Positions 44,503 through 52,480 of a stretch of DNA of 64,000 nucleotides are shown here, piece by piece (within the stretch, counting starts at the first letter, position 1; every line of letters begins with the position of its first letter). Source of the stretch: Hyalangium versicolor (GTDB lineage Bacteria; Myxococcota; Myxococcia; Myxococcales; Myxococcaceae); NCBI RefSeq assembly GCF_020103695.1, contig NZ_JAHXBF010000019.1, positions 124,001 to 188,000 on the forward strand, written 5' to 3'. Below the pieces are notes generated by a model that saw only the letters and a list, made by a program, of their open reading frames with translations, made no database searches and was not told where the DNA came from. A program made the translations under genes and the position numbers.

Positions 44503-44520
44503 AGTTACGGATATCCGTAA
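44503..44520. promoter_or_regulatory. Second copy of the palindrome (16-bp perfect core)
   Basis: TTACGGATATCCGTAA at 44505-44520 is a perfect 16-bp palindrome identical to the core of the first site. Two identical dimer sites 50 bases apart suggest cooperative binding or DNA looping. Confidence 0.65.
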
Positions 44521-44609
44521 GTGACCTCCGCAGGTGTCCTTCCTGGCCTGTGGCGTGGACCGAGGGAGTACCCATCGATCCTTCCCCATCTCTGCGTGCT
44601 TGATTCAGA

Positions 44610-44880
44610 ATGCCGGGCATGTCGGCCAACCGCCCGCTTCCTGCTCGGGAGCCCGTCGATATCGGCATCCTCACGGTGATCGCTTCGAGTTTGACGCCGC
44701 GAAGGAGGCACTCGGAGACTTGAGGGAACACTCTGGGCCGCTGGTACGCGCAGAGCAGCTTGGCAAGCTCAACGGTGTTGCCTCAAAGGCACGTTCTCGG
44801 CGATGCGAGCGTCATCGCCGTACAAGGCAGGCATACCAGTTGGCCCAAACCGCGCCCGGAGGGGACACTCCTTCGGGCTC
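44610..44880 (+). pseudogene. Frameshifted fragment, nucleoside-phosphorylase-like N-terminus
   Basis: From ATG 44610 the frame reads ...REPVDIGILTVI, the first beta-strand typical of phosphorylase/nucleosidase-type proteins (VDxGILTVI). The frame then closes at 44724. One base shift at about 44681 continues it as RFEFDAAKEALGDLREHSG, which fits the expected next helix. Later coding potential fades before the convergent gene at 44883. This is most simply a one-base deletion plus 3' loss. The family call is from a short motif and is tentative. Confidence 0.4.
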
Positions 44881-44882
44881 GA

Positions 44883-45587
44883 TCAGTACTTCTTGATGAT
44901 TCCAGGCAGCGTCCCGGGAGCCGGCCGCCCCAGTGCCGGCAGCCGGTTCATCCTCGAGCGGGCCTCTTCCGCACGTTTCCGCTGCGCTGGCGTCATCGCG
45001 GGCCAGAGCAGCTTCATCCGCTCCGGCGACATCTCGGCGATCTGCTCCTTCTCGCGCTCCGACCGCAGCTTCACCTTGAAGTCTGTCTTCCGGTAGGGGA
45101 CGCCGTACTTCTCCACCTGCCAGAGGATCAGGAACAGCTGCCTCGGCGTGAAGGCACCGTTCTTGCGGTAGTACATCGCGAAGCTCTCGACGTTGATGTC
45201 CTCCTCGAACCGAGGCTTCCGCGCGAGTTGCACCAGGACATTCAGCACGCGCCGCAGCCGCGCCTGGTTCTCCAGTTCCCGGCGATCCGCGTCGACCTTC
45301 TGGTGCGCCTTCCGGCCAACAACCTCGATGCCCAGCGCATCCTGGACCGAGATGTCGAACCGCTTGATGCACTCCGAGCCGATGAGCAGGCGGTTCTGGT
45401 TGTGCCGATTGTCGATGGCGAAGTGGAAGCTGAGGTCCTGCTGGCCACACAGCTCACACGTCCCGCTGCGGGCATCCAGGATGAAGCTCTCTCCTCGATA
45501 GACCCACTCCTTGAGGGCCTCAGCCACTTCTTTCTGCTCCACGCTGGCCGGAAGCAGATGAGGCTTGATGCGCTCGAAGTAGTTCAT
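44883..45587 (-). CDS. Hypothetical protein with Cys-based zinc-binding-like motif
   Basis: A 234-residue protein from ATG 45587 (longer frame to 45602 possible). Residues about 44-75 read CELCGQQDLSFHFAIDNRHN with a further Cys in GSECIKRF, a C-x2-C...C arrangement that could bind zinc. The rest is charged and helical (KAHQKVDADRRELENQARLRR, SEREKEQIAEMSPERMKLLW) and ends with a basic tail. It looks nucleic-acid related but no family is recognised. Divergent from the next plus-strand gene, 58 bases away; it marks the right border of the accessory stretch. Confidence 0.65.
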   Translation of the reverse strand: MNYFERIKPHLLPASVEQKEVAEALKEWVYRGESFILDARSGTCELCGQQDLSFHFAIDNRHNQNRLLIGSECIKRFDISVQDALGIEVVGRKAHQKVDADRRELENQARLRRVLNVLVQLARKPRFEEDINVESFAMYYRKNGAFTPRQLFLILWQVEKYGVPYRKTDFKVKLRSEREKEQIAEMSPERMKLLWPAMTPAQRKRAEEARSRMNRLPALGRPAPGTLPGIIKKY

Positions 45588-45645
45588 CGGGCTTCCATCC
45601 ACTGCGCAGGCAGATACGTCCCGGGTAACCCTCTAGACTTCTACC

Positions 45646-46575
45646 ATGATCCGAACCACCCAGCGCCGGACCCTCACCCTGCAAGCTCCCGAGGAGCCCG
45701 GGCGCCCAGCCCACGTCTCCGCGGCCAGCGGGCTCGTCGCCGTGGGCCCGTGGCTCTATGTCGTGGCGGACGATGCGCTCCACCTCGCCGTCTTCCCTCG
45801 CGAGGGCAGCGCTCCCGGACGCAGTATCCGTCTCTTCCCAGGCGAGCTTCCCCTGGAGCACGTGGCGCGCAAGGCCGCCAAGCCGGACCTGGAGGCGCTC
45901 TGTCTGCTCCCGCCCTTCACAGGCTGTCCGCAGGGTGCGCTGTTGGCGGTACCCTCGGGCTCCACGGCCTCGCGGCAGCAGGGAGCCGTCCTTTACCTGG
46001 CCGCGGATGGCACGCTGACGGGCGAGTCGCGCTTCGTGGACTTCTCCGGGCTGTACACGCAGTTGTCCCGTGAGCTGGGCTCCCTCAACGTGGAGGGTGC
46101 CGCCCTCGCTGGTGGCCGGCTGCGGCTCCTCCAGCGCGGCAATGGCGATCAGAGCGTGGACGCGCTGGTGGACCTGGACCCCGAGCGCTTCCTCCGCGCC
46201 TTGGAGGCAGACCGCGCCCCTGGCCCCGACGTGGTGCGCACCGTGAAGCGTTGGGAACTGGGCCGGGCCGGGAGCGTACGCCTGACCTTCACCGACGCCT
46301 CACCCCTGCCGGACGGGCGTATCGTCTTCACCGCGGCCGCCGAGGACACCCGCGACGCCTATGCGGATGGCCCCGTCATGGGCTCGGCGGTGGGAGTATT
46401 GGCTCCGGACGGCTCGCCGCTGTTCATGGACACCGTGGACGCGAAGGTGAAGCTGGAGGGTGTCAGCGCAACCATCGAACGAGGCCGCGTGCACCTGCTG
46501 CTCGTCGCGGATGCGGATGATCCCGCCGTGCCCGCCCCACTGCTGGAGGCAATCCTGGAGGGCGTGCCAGGCTGA
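45646..46575 (+). CDS. Beta-propeller-like cytosolic protein (possibly DUF6929)
   Basis: A 309-residue protein without a signal peptide. Repeated four-strand patterns (SGLVAVGPWLYVVADDALHLAVF, GAVLYLAADGTLTGESRFVDF, GGRLRLLQRGNGDQSVDALVDLD, GRIVFTAAAEDTRDAY) suggest a six-bladed propeller. ...KPDLEALCLLP and NVEGAALAGGRL place acidic residues at blade starts as in esterase-like phytases or SdiA-type lactonases. The DUF6929 name is from memory and unverified. Function unknown. Confidence 0.65.
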   Translation: MIRTTQRRTLTLQAPEEPGRPAHVSAASGLVAVGPWLYVVADDALHLAVFPREGSAPGRSIRLFPGELPLEHVARKAAKPDLEALCLLPPFTGCPQGALLAVPSGSTASRQQGAVLYLAADGTLTGESRFVDFSGLYTQLSRELGSLNVEGAALAGGRLRLLQRGNGDQSVDALVDLDPERFLRALEADRAPGPDVVRTVKRWELGRAGSVRLTFTDASPLPDGRIVFTAAAEDTRDAYADGPVMGSAVGVLAPDGSPLFMDTVDAKVKLEGVSATIERGRVHLLLVADADDPAVPAPLLEAILEGVPG

Positions 46576-46590
46576 GTCCTCGGGCGCGCG

Positions 46591-47502
46591 TCAGTCGCCG
46601 CGGTCCGCCGCGGCTTCCTCGGCCGTGCCGCCCATGGCCTCCACCGAGGTGCGTGCCGGACGGCCCATCTTGTGGTCGAACGCGGCCGCCTTCTGCCCCA
46701 CCGCTTCGGGCGTGGTATTGGCGATGCGCTTGCGCGCCCGGGAGATGTAGTCCTGCACCAGGTTCGGATCCGGGTGCGTCTTGAGCGCGTCCACCCACAG
46801 CTCGATGGCCTTCTCGTTCTCCCCCGCCTCGGCGCGAATCTTCCCCATCTCCACCAAGGCGTGCGGAGCCAGCTCCGAGTCCGGGAAGCGCGTCCGCAGG
46901 TCCGCGTAGATGCGCGAGGCCTCCTGCCGCCGCCCGTCCATCATGTGCACCGCCTGCGCCTGCAGGAACAGCGCGTCGTCCACGTAGGAGCTCGTGGCGA
47001 ACCGCTCGATCAGCTTGCCCGCCTCCAGCTCACACTGCGCGTAGTCCCCCAGCTCGAAGTAGATCTTCGCCACCTGGTACTGCAGCTCCGCGCCCTGCGG
47101 CGGGTTGAGCTGGAGCGCCGCCGTGAGCTGATCGATGGAGCCGCGCAAGTCCCGGTAGTACACCCGCAACAGGTCCGCCAGGATGATGCGCGCTTCGAGC
47201 GCCTCGGGTGACTGGGGGCACTGCTGAATCAGCTCCTTGTAGACGCTGACGGCCTCCTTCACCTTGCGCTGCTCCAGCCAGTACACGTCCGCGGCGCCCT
47301 TCAGCGCACGGGCCCGCAGCACCTTCGTCTCGGGCGATTCGTTCTGGCGCAGCATGTCGAACGCCTTGCGGTACTCGACCAGCGCCTCATCCGGGTTCTT
47401 CGCGAAGATGGCATCCCGCGCGCGCTGCAGGTGGTCCGCGGGCGTCTCGGTGCACCCGGCCAAGGCCCCCAGCAGGGCATACGCGAGCACCAGCCGCCTC
47501 AA
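46591..47502 (-). CDS. TPR lipoprotein
   Basis: A 303-residue protein from TTG 47502, which overlaps the TGA of the upstream gene (TTGA). The signal peptide LVLAYALLGALAGCTETP gives a lipidated Cys. At least six TPR-type helix pairs follow (HLQRARDAIFAKNPDEALVEY, KVKEAVSVYKELIQQCPQSPEA, AELQYQVAKIYFELGDYAQCE, ...). The layout recalls BamD/YfgC-type or myxobacterial assembly TPR lipoproteins. Last gene of the minus-strand envelope cluster; convergent with the beta-propeller gene. Confidence 0.82.
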   Translation of the reverse strand: MRRLVLAYALLGALAGCTETPADHLQRARDAIFAKNPDEALVEYRKAFDMLRQNESPETKVLRARALKGAADVYWLEQRKVKEAVSVYKELIQQCPQSPEALEARIILADLLRVYYRDLRGSIDQLTAALQLNPPQGAELQYQVAKIYFELGDYAQCELEAGKLIERFATSSYVDDALFLQAQAVHMMDGRRQEASRIYADLRTRFPDSELAPHALVEMGKIRAEAGENEKAIELWVDALKTHPDPNLVQDYISRARKRIANTTPEAVGQKAAAFDHKMGRPARTSVEAMGGTAEEAAADRGD

Positions 47503-47756
47503 TTGCAGGCCTCCGGGATGACCTTGAGGCAGTTCGTCTGCTGGCACTTCACGCACTCCTGCTGCGGAGACACGTCGGTGACGCAGACGGAGACACGCGA
47601 GGAGCGCGGGCAGTCCTCGGCGGTGGCGCAGCGGTAGACACCACCGTCCGTGTCCGCGAGCGACTCCTGCCGGGAGCCACACACCTCGATGTCGTTGCAT
47701 CCCAGGGATGCAGCCGCCACAGCAGCGGCGAGCACCCCGCACCAGAGCAGTCTCAC
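47499..47756 (-). CDS. Small Cys-rich lipoprotein
   Basis: An 85-residue protein from GTG 47756. The signal AAVAAASLGC gives a lipidated Cys20; the mature part has eight further Cys (VCGSRQE.. CATAEDCP.. VCVTDV.. ECVKCQQTNC.. EACN) in a pattern seen in myxobacterial secreted proteins. Translationally coupled to the TPR lipoprotein that follows, so the two may act together. Function unknown. Confidence 0.7.
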   Translation of the reverse strand: MRLLWCGVLAAAVAAASLGCNDIEVCGSRQESLADTDGGVYRCATAEDCPRSSRVSVCVTDVSPQQECVKCQQTNCLKVIPEACN

Positions 47757-47855
47757 GCGCCCCTTCTAGCTGGATTCCGCTGCCTCGTCACGGATCGGTC
47801 AACCTGCCCGATCGCCCTCCATCCGAGGTCAGGGATTCCCCGACGCAGCGGGCCG

Positions 47856-48245
47856 TCAGTCGTGGCTGCTCGGCAGCTCCTTGCCCGAGGTGAGCACCGT
47901 GGAGTCCACCGCCGCCACGCTGTGGCCCCGCTTCAGCCTGCGCGCCTTCTCCTCCTGCCGCGCCTCGTGCTCGAGGATGGCCGCCAGGTTCGCGTCCGCG
48001 TGCTTGCAGTGGATGGCCGAGACCTGCTGGTGCCGCTCGCCCAGCTCCTGCCACAGGTGCATCCGCGCCTGATTGCCCAGCAGCCGCTCCTCCACCGTGT
48101 CGAGCGCCGCATCCATCTTCTGGCCTTCGGCCTCCAGCTCGGCCAGCCGGGCCTCGGCATCCGCTGGCGGCTCGAAGCAGCCGGTCGACAGCGAGAGCGC
48201 CAGCACCGACACCCCCAGAGCCATCCCCCGCGTCCCGACCACCAT
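47856..48245 (-). CDS. Coiled-coil lipoprotein
   Basis: A 129-residue protein with lipobox LSLSTGC (Cys23), then a long heptad-like helix (EARLAELEAEGQKMDAALDTVEERL) and a second charged helix, HEARQEEKARRLKRG. Small coiled-coil lipoproteins of this type often bridge outer membrane and periplasm. No family recognised. It lies 99 bases upstream of the Cys-rich gene on the same strand. Confidence 0.65.
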   Translation of the reverse strand: MVVGTRGMALGVSVLALSLSTGCFEPPADAEARLAELEAEGQKMDAALDTVEERLLGNQARMHLWQELGERHQQVSAIHCKHADANLAAILEHEARQEEKARRLKRGHSVAAVDSTVLTSGKELPSSHD

Positions 48246-48395
48246 CTCCTACCTCTCCTCTCGCGCCGTGAGAGCCGCTTGCGCGCGAGGCCAAAGTAGG
48301 GAGCACCTTCCGGGCAGACAACCGGCCCCCCCATGCCGCCAGGTCGGGTTTTCAACACCCAACGTTTCGCGGTGGGGCGCTGGCCTTCGAGGGCC

Positions 48396-48905
48396 TCAGC
48401 CCTTGTGCCAGTGCCGGAGAATGAATTCGCACACCTCGCGCGCCGCGCCGAACCCCGCCGGCTTCTGCGCCACGTAGTGCACCTGCGCTCGCACCTCGTC
48501 CGGAGCCTCGGGCGGCGCCGCGGAGAAGCCCACCGCCTTCAGCAGCGGCAGGTCCACCACCTCGTCCCCCATGTAGCCACACCGGTCCGCTGGCACCTCG
48601 AGGATTTCGAGCAGCTTCTCGAAGTGCGCCACCTTGTCCTGGCTGCCGAAGTGCACGTGCTTCAGCCCCAAGGACTGCATGCGCATCTGCGCCGACAGGC
48701 TGTCGCCGCCGGAGATGGCCGCCACCTCGATGCCCGCCTCCTGCAGCCGCTTGATGCCCATACCGTCTCGCACGCTGTACATCTGCGTCCAGCCGGAGTT
48801 GGGCACCCAGAAGATGCGCCCGTCGGTGAGCGTGCCGTCGATGTCGAAGATCATCACCGACAGGTGGCGCACCCGGGCCTTGAGCGACTCGGCGTCCTCG
48901 TTCAT
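48396..48905 (-). CDS. KdsC-type HAD phosphatase
   Basis: A 169-residue HAD hydrolase without a cap domain. DIDGTLTDG (nucleophile Asp21, acid/base Asp23), the SGGDS threonine-equivalent motif II, a Lys in FGSQDK and GDEVVDLPLLKAVG motif IV match 3-deoxy-D-manno-octulosonate 8-phosphate phosphatase (KdsC), which works in Kdo/LPS synthesis as a tetramer. Related 8-phosphatases act on other ulosonates, so the exact substrate is inferred. It starts 9 bases after the upstream gene. Confidence 0.88.
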   Translation of the reverse strand: MNEDAESLKARVRHLSVMIFDIDGTLTDGRIFWVPNSGWTQMYSVRDGMGIKRLQEAGIEVAAISGGDSLSAQMRMQSLGLKHVHFGSQDKVAHFEKLLEILEVPADRCGYMGDEVVDLPLLKAVGFSAAPPEAPDEVRAQVHYVAQKPAGFGAAREVCEFILRHWHKG

Positions 48906-48914
48906 CCGCGCCGC

Positions 48915-50390
48915 CTACTTCGGCACGGCCTTGAGCGTGGCCTTGCCGTCCTTGATGACGACCTTGAACTCGACCGACTTGGCGTTGTGCTGCTTGAGCA
49001 GCTCCGGCACCTGCTTGCGCAGGTTGGCCGCCACCGACTCGTAGCTCATCTTCGAGGTGTCCTCCTGGTTGCGGCGCTTGGCGGTGACGTACGCGTCGTA
49101 CACGGCCTTCAGCTTGTCGTCGGACAGGTTGCTACTGGCGGCCGCCGCGGGCTTGGGCGCCTGCGAGGGTGAGGACGCCGGCTTCGCGGCGGGCACCCCC
49201 GGCTTGGAGCCCGCCGTGGAAGGATTGGCGCCCGGTCGCGCGGCCGCGGAAGGTGGAGGACGCGAGGCCGTGGAGGCCGGAGCCGCCGGCTTGCCCAGCG
49301 GCTCATCCGTGAGGCTCTCAAGCGCCGCGGCGATGCCGGACGTACTCTGGGACGGCGCGCCGAACGCGGGCACTCCGCGGCCGGGCGTGCCTGAGATGCC
49401 GGAGGTGCCTCGAGCCGGCGTGCCGCCAGGAGGAATCGTCGGCGAGCCCTTCGACGGCGTGCCGCCGGGAGGAATCGTCGGCGAACCCTTCGAGGGCGTA
49501 CTGCCCGGAGGAATCGTCGGCGAGCCCTTCGAGGGCGTACTGCCCGGAGGAATCGTCGTCGCGCTCTTCGCCGCGACGGGCGCAATCGAGGGCGTGCCCT
49601 TCAGCGGCGTGCCGACCGGAGGCGGCGTGGAGATGGTTCGCGCGGGAGCACCGGCCGCGGGCGCCACCGTCGGCACGGAGGGCACGGGCGCCACCGAAGG
49701 AGTGCCTCGGAACGGCGTGCCTCCCGAGGCCGCCACCGGCGCCATCGAAGGAGCCACTGTCGGCACAGCAGGCACCGCGGGCGCCGCCGCCACCGAAGGC
49801 ACGGGCCGGAACGACACCGCCGCGGGCTCCGGCTCCACCGGCCGGGGAATGAAGCGCGAGGGCTCCGGCTGAGCGGGCTTCGGCTCGTTGGGGATGATGT
49901 CGGCGACCTCCTCGAACTCCTCCTCGGAGATCTCCTCCGTCAGATCGAAGGCGCCCTTCTTCTTCTCACCGCCTCCGGCCTTCTGCGCGCGGCGCTTGGC
50001 CTTGAAGAGATCGCGCTTGTACGTGCCGGACTCGATCTCCTGCAGCGTGCGCTGCCACATGCGCTCGTAGGTGAGGAACTTGTTGTAGAGCGAGGAGATG
50101 CGGAACTTCACGGCGGTGTTGCGCACCAGGCCCGTCTTCAGCTTCATCAACCGCTTCTTCAAGTCCTCGTGCGCGCGCACCGGAGGCAGGCGCTCGTTGC
50201 CGAGGAAGTACTGCTCGTAGACCACCTTCAGTGCCATGAGCTCTTCCTCGAGCGCGTGACACTCCTCGGCGGCCTTCTCGTTGTTGGACCTCTTGTCCTG
50301 CTCGTCATCCCCCAAGAGCTTCACGTTGGGCGATGACTTACCGGGTGAGGACTTAGCGGCAGATGTAGGCTTTCCAGTCTCCGGCGGCAT
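48915..50390 (-). CDS. MXAN_5187-like protein with Pro/Thr-rich repeat linker
   Basis: A 491-residue soluble protein. N-terminal helical domain (about 25-135: ...HALEEELMALKVVYEQYFLGNERLPP.., ..RISSLYNKFLTYERMWQRTLQEIESG) and a small C-terminal domain (about 430-491: LSDDKLKAVYDAYVTAKRRN ...) are joined by a roughly 270-residue Pro/Ala/Thr-rich linker with four 13-residue repeats. I believe the family is named after M. xanthus MXAN_5187; this is from memory. Between lgt and the KdsC-type gene, 41 and 9 bases away. Function unknown. Confidence 0.75.
   Translation of the reverse strand: MPPETGKPTSAAKSSPGKSSPNVKLLGDDEQDKRSNNEKAAEECHALEEELMALKVVYEQYFLGNERLPPVRAHEDLKKRLMKLKTGLVRNTAVKFRISSLYNKFLTYERMWQRTLQEIESGTYKRDLFKAKRRAQKAGGGEKKKGAFDLTEEISEEEFEEVADIIPNEPKPAQPEPSRFIPRPVEPEPAAVSFRPVPSVAAAPAVPAVPTVAPSMAPVAASGGTPFRGTPSVAPVPSVPTVAPAAGAPARTISTPPPVGTPLKGTPSIAPVAAKSATTIPPGSTPSKGSPTIPPGSTPSKGSPTIPPGGTPSKGSPTIPPGGTPARGTSGISGTPGRGVPAFGAPSQSTSGIAAALESLTDEPLGKPAAPASTASRPPPSAAARPGANPSTAGSKPGVPAAKPASSPSQAPKPAAAASSNLSDDKLKAVYDAYVTAKRRNQEDTSKMSYESVAANLRKQVPELLKQHNAKSVEFKVVIKDGKATLKAVPK
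49426..49561 (-). repeat. Four 39-bp in-frame repeats (IPPG[S/G]TPSKGSPT)
   Basis: The unit start GGAGGAATCGTC (plus strand) recurs at 49429, 49468, 49507 and 49546, spaced exactly 39 bases, encoding a 13-residue Pro/Ser/Thr/Gly repeat in the linker. Confidence 0.85.
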
Positions 50391-50431
50391 GCAACCTCAG
50401 AGTGTCCCCAAGACTCGCCCGGCGATCAACC

Positions 50432-51730
50432 TCAGGCGGGGCTGGGAGTAGGTCCCAGGCTCGCTTCCCCGCCCAGCCGGCGGGTGCGCTGATACAGGAG
50501 CGTAGCCCCAAATGAGAACATACACAGCGAGATGAACTGGCTGGTGGAGATGTTGTACCAGGCCTCCAGGGGCACCCAATGGGCCAGCGAGGGCGCGGCA
50601 TCGCTCAGCAGCCCGTGCAGGGTGCCGCGCTCGGTGTCGCCGCGGAACAGCTCCACCGTGGAGCGCAACACCGCGTAACCCATGAGCCACAGGGAGAAGA
50701 TCTCCCCGTGGAAGCGACGGTAGCGGCGCAGGAAGAGCAGGCTGGCGAACAGGATCACCTGCCCCAGGGACTCGAAGAGCTGTGTGGGGTACACGGGCAG
50801 GGTGGTGCCATGGTGGGATACCCACTCGGAGATGCGCACCGCGCCGGGGGCCGCCTGCTGGAGGATTTCCCCGGTGGCCTCGATGACGTAGCGCCCGTCC
50901 ATGGCCTGGGAGCTGTAGGCGGTGCTGCCGGTGCCGGTGAGGTGGCCGAACACATCCTTCACCACGCCCGAACCGGGGAAGCGCACGGCCAGGTGCGTGT
51001 GGCTGCCCGCGGGCCCACCCCAGCAGCACCCCGCGGAGAAGCAGCCCAGCCGCCCCAGCGCCTGGCCCAGGGACACGGTGGGGATGGCGAGATCCGCCAG
51101 CCGCAGGAACTCCATGCCGTTGACGCGGGCGAAGGCATACGCGGCGATGGCCGCGCCGATCAGCCCTCCATAGAAGACGAGGCCTCCGCCCAGCGAGAAG
51201 ACGCTCGACAGGTCCTTCGCGTAGTCCTTCCAGTTGACGAGGATGAAGAGGACGCGGCTGCCCACCAGTCCGCCCACGAGCACCCAGAAGCCCAGGTCCA
51301 GCACCTGCTCTCGGCGGCGAGGGCCCTCGGTGTCCACGAAGCCCTTGCCGTCCACCCACTCCACCTTGCGCCACTCCTGCCGGGCCAGCCGCGCCGCCAC
51401 CGTCACCGCGCAGAAAAAGCCGGTGGCCAGCAGCACGCCGTAGGTGTGCACCGGGATGCCCTCGCCCTTGCCACCGGGGAAGGCGCTGGCCGGCAGCGCA
51501 TACAGGAGCCCGAAGTACGCCAGCACCGCACCGCCCACTCCATAGAAGGCCGCGCGCTGCACCTGCTCCGGCCGGGGCGCTGGAGCCCGCGTGCCCTGCT
51601 CCGTCACCGGCCCCTGCGCCCCGCGCCAGCCGTTCCAGGCGATGTAGCCCACCACCCCGAGCGCCACCGCGTACAGGAGCAGCTGCGAACCGAGGGACTC
51701 GAAGGTGAGACGGAAGAGGATGGGGAGCAT
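50432..51730 (-). CDS. lgt: Prolipoprotein diacylglyceryl transferase
   Basis: A 432-residue membrane enzyme transferring diacylglycerol to the lipobox Cys of prolipoproteins. Recognised by YGVLLATGFFCAV (His/Tyr loop HTYG), GGLVFYGGLIGA, the signature GQALGRLGCFSAGCCWGGP and YPTQLFES near the end. It is about 140 residues longer than E. coli Lgt because of an extra N-terminal pair of helices and a loop insertion (about 285-320). In the signature, the usual GRxGNFxN has Cys for Asn, as in many Gram-positive-like and myxobacterial Lgts. It sits downstream of two lspA genes. Confidence 0.95.
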   Translation of the reverse strand: MLPILFRLTFESLGSQLLLYAVALGVVGYIAWNGWRGAQGPVTEQGTRAPAPRPEQVQRAAFYGVGGAVLAYFGLLYALPASAFPGGKGEGIPVHTYGVLLATGFFCAVTVAARLARQEWRKVEWVDGKGFVDTEGPRRREQVLDLGFWVLVGGLVGSRVLFILVNWKDYAKDLSSVFSLGGGLVFYGGLIGAAIAAYAFARVNGMEFLRLADLAIPTVSLGQALGRLGCFSAGCCWGGPAGSHTHLAVRFPGSGVVKDVFGHLTGTGSTAYSSQAMDGRYVIEATGEILQQAAPGAVRISEWVSHHGTTLPVYPTQLFESLGQVILFASLLFLRRYRRFHGEIFSLWLMGYAVLRSTVELFRGDTERGTLHGLLSDAAPSLAHWVPLEAWYNISTSQFISLCMFSFGATLLYQRTRRLGGEASLGPTPSPA

Positions 51731-51856
51731 GGAGCCCTGCCTGAAAAGGACGACGGCGCCCAGCCTACCCGCTGGCGCGGCCGGAGAACGCCTGGGGCGC
51801 GGCGGCTGTTCCTGGCCGCTCCCCGAGGAGGCGCACGGGCACGAGGGGCCCGCGCT

Positions 51857-52447
51857 CTACTTCGGCGGCTCCTTGCGCACGAAGGCGTCGAGGATGAGCA
51901 TGCCCACACCCACGCAGATGGCCATGTCCGCCACGTTGAACGAGGGCCAGTAGGCCTTGTCCATCCAGTGCGCCTGGACGAAGTCCACCACGAAGCCGCG
52001 GGCCACCCGGTCGATGTAGTTTCCCAGCGCGCCACCCAGCACCAGGCACAGCCCCCACAGCGCCCAACGCTCCTTCGGCTCCGTCCCCGAGAGCTTGGAG
52101 AAGTAGTAGCCGATGAGGATCACCGCGCCGATGCTCACCGCGTGGAACAGGGGCCCGCGCAGGTTGGGCGGCAGGTTGCGGAACATGCCCCAGGCGGCGC
52201 CCGGGTTCTCCTCGTAGCGCAGGCGCAGGAAGGACTCGGACAGCTCCACCGAGCGCTTGGACCGGAAGTGGCGGCCATCCACGCCCAGGGGAGGCGGCTC
52301 GCCATACATGGCCTTGAGGCGCTCGCCCGTCGAGTTCAGCCCGTCGAAGCGCGTGGTGAGCTCGCCGACGACGTCGTACTTGGACCACTGATCGAGCGCG
52401 ATGACGCCCAGGGTGATGACGAGGAGGATGAGGTATTTGCGCGGCAC
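51857..52447 (-). CDS. lspA: Signal peptidase II (LspA), copy 1
   Basis: A 196-residue protein from GTG 52447 (GTG 52477 also in frame). Four membrane helices. Catalytic Asp146 in GNYIDR and Asp174 in FNVADMAI, with ENPGAAWGMF in between. A roughly 45-residue periplasmic insertion (about 28-75) between helix 1 and the ENPGAAWG motif is longer than in E. coli LspA. It removes signal peptides from lipidated prolipoproteins. About 35 bases downstream of the second lspA; lgt follows after 126 bases. Confidence 0.93.
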   Translation of the reverse strand: MPRKYLILLVITLGVIALDQWSKYDVVGELTTRFDGLNSTGERLKAMYGEPPPLGVDGRHFRSKRSVELSESFLRLRYEENPGAAWGMFRNLPPNLRGPLFHAVSIGAVILIGYYFSKLSGTEPKERWALWGLCLVLGGALGNYIDRVARGFVVDFVQAHWMDKAYWPSFNVADMAICVGVGMLILDAFVRKEPPK

Positions 52448-52480
52448 GGGGGGCGGCTTACACCACCTGCCCCCCACCCG

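Noticed and set aside
44423..44731. 102-codon minus-strand ORF containing the twin palindromes
   Set aside because: The palindromes dominate its middle, no homology pattern is visible and the flanks look non-coding.
44760..46073. 437-codon plus-strand ORF across the zinc-motif gene and the beta-propeller gene start
   Set aside because: Runs through two better-supported genes on both strands.
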